Assembly: GCA_035653295.1 (NCBI GenBank)
Contig: DASRCB010000370.1
Location: 1 to 5,609, forward strand
Source: DASRCB01 sp035653295
GTDB lineage: Bacteria; Acidobacteriota; Terriglobia; Bryobacterales; Bryobacteraceae
Reading direction: 5' to 3'
DNA: 5,609 nucleotides
A model generated the notes under the pieces. It saw nothing but the letters and a program-made list of their open reading frames with translations. It did no database searches and was not told where the DNA came from. Numbering within the stretch: the stretch's first letter is position 1; each line of letters opens with the position of its first letter. Both the position numbers and the translations under genes were made by a program. Of this stretch, positions 1 through 5,609 are shown piece by piece.

Positions 1-348
1 TGGGCGGCGGTGCTGGTGCTGACAGGGTCGTACGAATCGCTCATCGATTATGCGCTGTTCGGAATCTGGGTGTTTTACGGCCTGATGATCGCGGCCGTGA
101 TCGTTTTGCGGCGGACGCGGCCCGAGCTGCCTCGCCCGTACCGCATGCCTGGATATCCGGCCACACCGCTGGTGTTCCTGGCGGTGACGGTCTGGTTCCT
201 CGGGAACATGCTGGTTACGCGCCCGGGTCCCGCGTTGGCCGGGCTGGCCCTGATGCTGACGGGCGTTCCGGCTTATCTGCTGTGGCGGCGGTATGGATCT
301 TCGACCGCCGTCTCGAGCGTGTCAGCGCCGGGCCGCCGGCGCGCCTGA
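1..348 (+). CDS. APC-superfamily amino acid permease, C-terminal part (5' end outside window)
   Basis: The reading frame is open from base 1 and ends at the TGA at 346-348, so only the last 115 residues of an inner-membrane transporter are visible. Three hydrophobic stretches can be seen: roughly residues 13-36 (YALFGIWVFYGLMIAAVIVL), 54-69 (PLVFLAVTVWFLGNML) and 76-92 (ALAGLALMLTGVPAYLL). Between the first two is the cytoplasmic motif LRRTRPELPRPYRMPGYP. The R-P-x-x-x-R-P-Y-R-x-P-G-Y-P pattern is typical of the C-terminal region of LAT/SteT/YfnA-like members of the amino acid-polyamine-organocation family, which exchange or import amino acids. The substrate cannot be read from this fragment. 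The tail after the last helix is short, Ser/Ala/Arg-rich and unconserved-looking. The next gene starts 44 bp downstream on the same strand, so read-through is possible, but functional coupling to the oxidoreductases is not shown. Confidence 0.88.
   Translation, partial: WAAVLVLTGSYESLIDYALFGIWVFYGLMIAAVIVLRRTRPELPRPYRMPGYPATPLVFLAVTVWFLGNMLVTRPGPALAGLALMLTGVPAYLLWRRYGSSTAVSSVSAPGRRRA
325..342 (+). other. GC-rich hairpin at the 3' end of the permease gene
   Basis: GCGCCGG at 325-331 is perfectly complementary to CCGGCGC at 336-342, giving a 7-bp all-GC stem with a 4-nt loop (GCCG). It lies inside the last codons of the permease, just before the TGA at 346. No T-run follows directly, so it does not meet the rule for an intrinsic terminator. 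It could protect an mRNA 3' end or weaken read-through, or it could be a by-product of Gly/Arg/Pro codons in GC-rich DNA. Confidence 0.3.
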
Positions 349-392
349 TAGAGTAGTGAGTTAATTCTCTTCCCGCGGAGTTTTTCCCCCCG

Positions 393-1739
<1,347 letters not shown>

Positions 1740-1746
1740 GGCAGCC

Positions 1747-2985
1747 ATGACCAACGACAATATCCAAATCGCACTGATCGGGGCGGGCGGCATGGGCCAG
1801 GGCGATGCGCATTACGCCAGTTCGCTTCCGGGCGTAAAGCTGATCGCCGTTTCCGATATTTACGATGGCCGGCTGGAACGCTGCCGCGAGAAATGGGGGC
1901 GCGACCTTTTCACCACGCGCGACTATCGCGCGGTTCTGCAGCGGCCCGACGTGGACGCCATCATCATCGGCACGCCCGACCACTGGCACTCGCGCATCAG
2001 TATCGATGCGTTGAATGCCGGGAAGCACGTTTACTGCGAGAAGCCCATGGTCCACTCGCTCGACGAAGGACACGCCGTCATCGATGCCCATGCGAAGAGT
2101 GGGCGCGTGATGCAGGTGGGCAGCCAGTATGTTTCGTCGCTCGGCTATAAGAAAGCGCGTGCACTGCTGACGGACGGCGCAATCGGCGAGCTGAACATGG
2201 TAGAGGCGTGGCTGAATCGCAACTCGGCCATCGGCGCGTGGCAGTACTCCATTCCGCCGGACGCTTCGCCTTCGACCATCGACTGGGATCAGTTTCTCGG
2301 CAGCGCTCCGAAGCGGCCTTTCGAACCGATCCGCCTGTTCCGCTGGCGGAATTATCGCGACTACGGCACAGGAGTGGCCGGCGACTTGTTCGTCCATCTG
2401 CTTTCCGGTCTGCATTTCGCCACGCAGTCGCTCGGTCCGACGAAGGTGTACGCCACTGGGGGCCTGCGGTTCTGGAAAGACGGTCGCGACGTGCCCGACG
2501 TGATGCTGGCCGTGCTGGATTACGGCACATTCACCGCGACGCTGAAAGTGAACTTCGCCAGCGGCGATGCGGGCGAATCGTTTGGCGTGCGATTCGTGGG
2601 CAGCGAGGGGCTGATGACCGCCAGCATGGACGATGTCACCATCAGCCGCCATCCGCGCGAGACCGAGCCGGGGTACACCATCGACACCTTTCCCAAAGCG
2701 ATTCAGGAGCAGTTCGTCAGGCAGTACGAAGCGAAGTATCCGCCACAGAAGCCCACCGCCGATGGGATGCGCCCGGACAACGAGAAGGTGTTCCAGAAGC
2801 CGCCGGAATTCAATACGCATCTCGAGCATCATCGTGCGTTTTACGAGTCGATCCGCAATAACAAGCCCTCGGTCGAGGATCCGACGTTCGGCTTCCGCGC
2901 GGCGGGGCCGGCGCTGCTGACCAACGTGAGCTACTTCGAGCGGCGGCAGTGCCGCTGGGATCCGCGCAGCATGCAGGCCGGGTGA
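1747..2985 (+). CDS. Cytoplasmic Gfo/Idh/MocA-family oxidoreductase, tandem paralogue of the preceding gene
   Basis: This 412-residue oxidoreductase has no signal peptide: Met1 is followed almost at once by the first Rossmann strand (NDNIQIALIGAGG). It aligns with the upstream protein without gaps at a constant offset of 30 residues up to about residue 260, with 177 of 260 positions identical by hand count. Key elements are conserved: GAGGMG (12-17), Asp37 for NAD(H) ribose binding, TPDHWH (76-81), CEKP (97-100, Lys99), and GDLFVH (212-217) with Asp213 and His217. It lacks about six residues after VLDY (257-260), where the first copy carries a Pro-rich insertion. The start is fixed by the GAGG at 1738-1741 and by an in-frame stop at 1726-1728. 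With 7 bp between the genes, the two are almost certainly one operon. Both copies have intact catalytic residues, so neither looks like a decaying duplicate. Known from the family: redox or redox-assisted chemistry on a carbohydrate-like substrate. Inferred: it acts on the same or a related compound as the exported copy, but in the cytoplasm. Confidence 0.93.
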   Translation: MTNDNIQIALIGAGGMGQGDAHYASSLPGVKLIAVSDIYDGRLERCREKWGRDLFTTRDYRAVLQRPDVDAIIIGTPDHWHSRISIDALNAGKHVYCEKPMVHSLDEGHAVIDAHAKSGRVMQVGSQYVSSLGYKKARALLTDGAIGELNMVEAWLNRNSAIGAWQYSIPPDASPSTIDWDQFLGSAPKRPFEPIRLFRWRNYRDYGTGVAGDLFVHLLSGLHFATQSLGPTKVYATGGLRFWKDGRDVPDVMLAVLDYGTFTATLKVNFASGDAGESFGVRFVGSEGLMTASMDDVTISRHPRETEPGYTIDTFPKAIQEQFVRQYEAKYPPQKPTADGMRPDNEKVFQKPPEFNTHLEHHRAFYESIRNNKPSVEDPTFGFRAAGPALLTNVSYFERRQCRWDPRSMQAG

Positions 2986-3026
2986 CTTGCTGATCTCATT
3001 TAGCCGCAGTTGACGCTGAATCAGCT

Positions 3027-3055
3027 TTGTCGGCGTTCTCCTCATCCACTACAAT
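3027..3055 (+). promoter_or_regulatory. Putative sigma-70-type promoter for the MetX-like hydrolase gene
   Basis: A -35-like TTGTCG (3027-3032, 4 of 6 consensus matches) and a -10-like TACAAT (3050-3055, 5 of 6) are separated by exactly 17 bp, within the 79-bp gap before the hydrolase gene. Transcription would be expected to begin about 6-9 bases after 3055, at or just before the ATG at 3065/3068. No Shine-Dalgarno sequence is visible, so the transcript may be leaderless or nearly so. This rests on consensus matching by eye only. Confidence 0.5.
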
Positions 3056-3064
3056 GCGCAGTGT

Positions 3065-4066
3065 ATGATGCGCGTATTTTTTGCTTTCCTTTTGTGCATT
3101 ACCGCCTTCGCGGCGGAGCAGCAGTTCGCCCATCTTGGAAATTTCAGGCTGTCGAGCGGCGAGGTGATTCGGGACTGCCGCATCGGCTACCGCACGTGGG
3201 GAACGCTGAACGCCGATAAATCGAACGCCATTCTTTTTCCGACCTGGGCCGGAGGACGCACGGAGCAGCTCGAGGACACGGTGAAAGGCATGCCGCTGAA
3301 GGATTACTTCGTGATTGGCGCGGATGCCTTCAGCAACGGCGTTTCTTCGTCGCCATCGAACAGCCGCCTGCAGCCCCGCATGCAGTTCCCGAAAGTGGCG
3401 ATCCGCGACATGGCCACCGCCGAGCACGACCTGCTCACGCACGTTCTGCACATCGGACATTTGAAGGCGGTGATGGGCATCTCCATGGGCGGCATGCAGA
3501 CCTTTCAGTGGATGGTGCAGTATCCGGACTTCATGGACAAAGCCATTCCCATCGTGGGCTCGCCGCGGCTGGCGCCTTACGATCTGATGGACTGGCAGGC
3601 GCAGATTGACGCCCTCACCGACAGCGTGGCGTGGAACGGAGGCAATTACAAGGAGAATCCGGCGCCGGTGAGCGAGGCCGAATACTGGGCGCTGGTGCTG
3701 ACCACGCCGGAGCATTACAACGCGCACACTACGCGCCAGCAGGCCCTGGAATCGATCGCGAAAGCACGGCACGAGCACGGCGGCGTCGACGCCAACGACA
3801 AAATCCGGCAGTGCCAGGCGATGATGTCAATGGATGTGAGCGAGGAGTTCGGTGGGCAGCTGGACAAAGCGGCCGCGGCGGTGAAGGCGAAGGCTCTGAT
3901 CATTGTCGCCACGCAGGACCATGTCGTCACGCCGGGTCCCGCGTTGGAGTTTGCGCGATACCTGCATGCGCAGACGGTGGAGCTGGAGGACGACTGCGGG
4001 CACCTGGCCTCGAGCTGCGAGGCGGACAAGGTGGCCGCGGCGGTGGGCCGGTTTCTTAGCGAATGA
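3065..4066 (+). CDS. Secreted alpha/beta hydrolase, MetX (homoserine O-acetyltransferase)-like
   Basis: This 333-residue protein has an N-terminal Sec-type signal peptide: MMRVFF, then a hydrophobic core, with likely cleavage around A16-A17 (TAFAA|EQ). The mature part is an alpha/beta hydrolase fold of the MetX family. YFVIGADAFSNGVSSSPSNS (81-100) matches the family's YFVI...N/G...S region, FPKVAIRDM (108-116) matches the FPxxxIRD motif, and GISMGGMQ (138-145) is the nucleophile elbow with Ser140. The other triad members are Asp285 in TQDHVVTP and His313 in DDCGHLAS. True MetX makes O-acetylhomoserine in the cytoplasm. Here the MetX-type HALTGD segment is replaced by PTWAGG (59-64) and the protein carries an export signal, so a methionine-biosynthesis role is unlikely. 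A periplasmic esterase or acyl-transfer role is more plausible, with the substrate unknown. ATG 3065 and ATG 3068 are adjacent in frame and cannot be told apart; no ribosome binding site is visible. The gene ends 2 bp from the convergent glycosylase stop. Confidence 0.85.
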   Translation: MMRVFFAFLLCITAFAAEQQFAHLGNFRLSSGEVIRDCRIGYRTWGTLNADKSNAILFPTWAGGRTEQLEDTVKGMPLKDYFVIGADAFSNGVSSSPSNSRLQPRMQFPKVAIRDMATAEHDLLTHVLHIGHLKAVMGISMGGMQTFQWMVQYPDFMDKAIPIVGSPRLAPYDLMDWQAQIDALTDSVAWNGGNYKENPAPVSEAEYWALVLTTPEHYNAHTTRQQALESIAKARHEHGGVDANDKIRQCQAMMSMDVSEEFGGQLDKAAAAVKAKALIIVATQDHVVTPGPALEFARYLHAQTVELEDDCGHLASSCEADKVAAAVGRFLSE

Positions 4067-4068
4067 TC

Positions 4069-4698
4069 CTACAGGGCCGCTTCGTTTTCGAGCGACCGCC
4101 ACAGATACCAGCTGGCCACCGAACTGTAGGGCTTCCAGCGACGGGCAATCTTTTCCATGCGCTCGGGCTTCGGCAGCGCGCGCATGCGATAGGCCTTCTT
4201 CATGGCCGAGCGCACGCCGAGGTCCCCCGTAGGCAGCACGTCGGGGCGGCCGAGGGCGAAAATCAGGAACATGTGCGCGGTCCACACGCCAACGCCCTTA
4301 ACGCGCGTGAGGTGTTCGATAACCTCGTCGTCGGCCAGCGAGGGAAGGGCGGGGAAATCCACATCTCCGGAGATAGTTTTTTCGGCGAGATCGCGAAGGT
4401 ACGCCGATTTCTGACCCGAGAGGCCGACGGCGCGCATCTGCTCCGGCGAAAGCGCGAGGATTCCTTCGGCGGTCAGGCGGCCCTCGGGCATGGCCCCGAT
4501 CAGGCGTTCCAGGATCTTCGAAGCTACGCGCCCGCTTAGCTGCTGGTACACGATGGAGCGGACCAGGGTTCCGAATTCGGGCTCACGCAATTGCAGGCGA
4601 AAGGGACCGACGCGCTCAATAATCGCCGCCATTACCGGGTCGGCGGCGCGAAGATGAGAGATGGCCTGAAAATGGAACGCAGGGTGTTCGGAATGCAT
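4069..4698 (-). CDS. AlkA-like DNA-3-methyladenine glycosylase (HhH-GPD superfamily)
   Basis: This 209-residue base-excision-repair enzyme is predicted to remove alkylated purines from DNA in the cytoplasm by cleaving the N-glycosidic bond. The helix-hairpin-helix is at about 128-141 (EHLTRVKGVGVWTA), with the K-G-V-G-x-W-T-A signature. Downstream is LPTGDLGVRSA (155-165), where Asp159 matches the catalytic Asp of the HhH-GPD family. The earlier FGTLVRSIVYQQLSGRVASK (42-61) matches the conserved I-x-x-Q-Q-(L/I)-S-x-x-A-A helix of AlkA/Mag-type enzymes. GLSGQKSAYLRDLA (92-105) is the usual G-(L/F)-S-x-x-K-x-x-Y-(L/I) motif. It lacks both the N-terminal domain of E. coli AlkA and the four-Cys iron-sulfur loop of Nth/MutY, so it resembles the short yeast Mag1-like form. 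ATG 4698 is preferred over Met23 because residues before Met23 (HLRAADPVMAAII) match the usual N-terminus. Its stop is 2 bp from the hydrolase stop, and its start is 16 bp from the divergent VWA gene. Confidence 0.92.
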   Translation of the reverse strand: MHSEHPAFHFQAISHLRAADPVMAAIIERVGPFRLQLREPEFGTLVRSIVYQQLSGRVASKILERLIGAMPEGRLTAEGILALSPEQMRAVGLSGQKSAYLRDLAEKTISGDVDFPALPSLADDEVIEHLTRVKGVGVWTAHMFLIFALGRPDVLPTGDLGVRSAMKKAYRMRALPKPERMEKIARRWKPYSSVASWYLWRSLENEAAL

Positions 4699-4714
4699 CT
4701 ACGTCATTAATTCT
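4699..4714. promoter_or_regulatory. 16-bp divergent start region between the glycosylase and VWA genes
   Basis: Only 16 bp separate the glycosylase start codon (4698, minus strand) from that of the VWA protein (4715, plus strand). The segment is AT-rich compared with its surroundings. Reading minus, TAGAAT at 4715-4710 is a 5-of-6 match to a -10 box for the glycosylase, but no -35 match lies at 16-18 bp. No clear promoter or ribosome binding site is visible for the plus-strand gene. Promoters for both genes must overlap coding sequence of the opposite gene. Confidence 0.35.
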
Positions 4715-5609
4715 ATGCGTATCGCCGCGGCAGCCCTGCTGGTGTGTTCTCTCGGCGTCCTGCCTGCAACCGGGCAGCAGGACCAATCGGCCAAGGTCAG
4801 CGAACCCGCCCAGACCGACGACACGTTGAAGGTGGAAGTCTCGCTGGTTCAGGTCTTCTTCTCCGTGCACGACCGCCATAACGGTCTGGTCGGCAACCTG
4901 AATAAGAACGATTTCACCGTCTTTGAAGACGGGAAACAGCAGGAGATCAAGGCCTTTGAAAGAGAGACGGATCTGCCCATCACCATGGGCCTGCTGATCG
5001 ATGTCTCGAAGAGCCAGGAGAACCTGCTGGACATCACCAAAGAGGCGGCTTCGCAGTTTTTCGGGGCGGTGCTGCGGCAGAAGGACCAGGCGTTTCTGAT
5101 CGCTTTCGGTCCCGAGGCTGACCTGTTGCAGGATTACACGAACTCGCCCAAACTGCTGCGCGCCGGCCTGAAAGGGCTGAAGGTGGATACGGATTTCGGC
5201 GGCGGCGTAATGGCGTCCGGTCCGGTGCCGACGATTTCGCAGCCGCGCGGCACGATCCTGTACGACGCGGTTTACCTCGCCGCTCACGACCAACTGCGGA
5301 ACCAGGTTGGACGGAAAGCGCTGGTGCTCATTACCGACGGCGATGACCAGGGGAGCCGGTACAAGATCACGGATGCGATCGAGGCGGCGCAGAAAGCCGA
5401 CGCGATCATCTTCAGCATTCAGTACACCGACCCGCGATACCACGGGTTTTTCGGCGGCGGCGATGGCGCGCTGAAGCGCATGTCGGAAGAGACCGGCGGG
5501 CGCGTGTTTCACGTCAGCCACAAGGAGCCGCTGTCGGCCGTGTTCCAGGAGATTCAGGACGAGCTGCGCACGCAGTATCAGATCGCGTACGCTTCGACGA
5601 ACACGGCGA
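4715..5609 (+). CDS. Secreted VWA-domain protein, acidobacterial VWFA-related type (3' end outside window)
   Basis: The frame runs from ATG 4715 to the window edge without a stop (298 codons), so the C-terminus is missing. Residues 1-20 form a Sec signal peptide (MRIAAAALLVCSLGVLPATG, cleavage likely before QQ). There is no good lipobox, since Val precedes Cys11. A beta-rich segment follows at about 38-85 (LKVEVSLVQVFFSVHD...LNKNDFTVFEDGKQQEI), which is the conserved lead-in of the acidobacterial VWFA-related family (the TIGR03436 type, recognised from memory). The VWA domain spans about 88-292 and has an intact metal-ion-dependent adhesion site: DVSKS (96-100, D-x-S-x-S), a candidate Thr180 (GTILYDA) and Asp208 (LITDGDD). 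VWA proteins bind partners through a divalent metal; this family is secreted and its function is largely unknown. No earlier in-frame ATG fits, and the signal peptide supports this start. It is divergent from the glycosylase gene. Confidence 0.9.
   Translation, partial: MRIAAAALLVCSLGVLPATGQQDQSAKVSEPAQTDDTLKVEVSLVQVFFSVHDRHNGLVGNLNKNDFTVFEDGKQQEIKAFERETDLPITMGLLIDVSKSQENLLDITKEAASQFFGAVLRQKDQAFLIAFGPEADLLQDYTNSPKLLRAGLKGLKVDTDFGGGVMASGPVPTISQPRGTILYDAVYLAAHDQLRNQVGRKALVLITDGDDQGSRYKITDAIEAAQKADAIIFSIQYTDPRYHGFFGGGDGALKRMSEETGGRVFHVSHKEPLSAVFQEIQDELRTQYQIAYASTNTA

Noticed and set aside
349..392. Possible promoter for the oxidoreductase operon in the 44-bp gap
   Set aside because: TAGAGT at 349-354 is only a 4-of-6 match to a -10 box, and no -35 match lies at the right distance. 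The promoter may be further upstream or shared with the permease.
2989..3025. Inverted repeat GCTGAT (2989-2994) / ATCAGC (3020-3025) after the second oxidoreductase, considered as a terminator
   Set aside because: The stem is only 6 bp, the loop is 25 nt and no proper T-run follows, so it is too weak to call.
2996..3778. Minus-strand open frame of 260 codons opposite the hydrolase gene
   Set aside because: The plus-strand gene has a signal peptide and a full catalytic triad. The antisense product is low-complexity and Arg/His-rich.
4616..5521. Minus-strand open frame of 301 codons opposite the VWA gene
   Set aside because: The plus strand encodes a protein with a signal peptide and an intact VWA metal site over the same bases. 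The antisense translation shows no family motif.

Overview
The window is high-GC bacterial DNA with tightly packed genes. It most likely comes from an Acidobacteriota genome, possibly of the Solibacter/Bryobacter type. The main evidence is the last gene, a secreted von Willebrand A protein of the 'VWFA-related acidobacterial' type, together with Tat-exported Gfo/Idh/MocA oxidoreductases, which are numerous in that phylum. This placement is an inference from family content, not from a marker gene.

Layout: (1) 1-348 (+), the 3' end of an APC-superfamily amino-acid permease. (2) 393-1739 and 1747-2985 (+), two tandem Gfo/Idh/MocA oxidoreductases. They are paralogues, identical at 177 of 260 positions in a hand-counted gap-free block. 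The first begins with a twin-arginine signal peptide; the second starts where the first one's mature domain starts. They are 7 bp apart and almost surely co-transcribed. (3) 2986-3064, a 79-bp gap with a good sigma-70-like promoter. (4) 3065-4066 (+), a secreted alpha/beta hydrolase of the MetX (homoserine O-acetyltransferase-like) family with an intact Ser-Asp-His triad. (5) 4069-4698 (-), an AlkA-like HhH-GPD DNA glycosylase that converges on the hydrolase gene with 2 bp between the stop codons. (6) 4715-5609 (+), the start of a secreted VWA-domain protein that is still open at the window edge. Its start codon lies 16 bp from that of the divergent glycosylase.

How they work together: the oxidoreductase pair looks like a functional unit, one copy in the periplasm and one in the cytoplasm, acting on related sugar or polyol-type substrates. 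The permease upstream is co-directional, but a functional link is unproven. The hydrolase, glycosylase and VWA protein look like independent genes. I see no CRISPR array, insertion sequence, tRNA, rRNA, phage gene or defence system, and no gene-free stretch over 300 bp. The points most worth a second look are the compartment-split paralogue pair, the exported MetX-like enzyme and signs of leaderless transcription.
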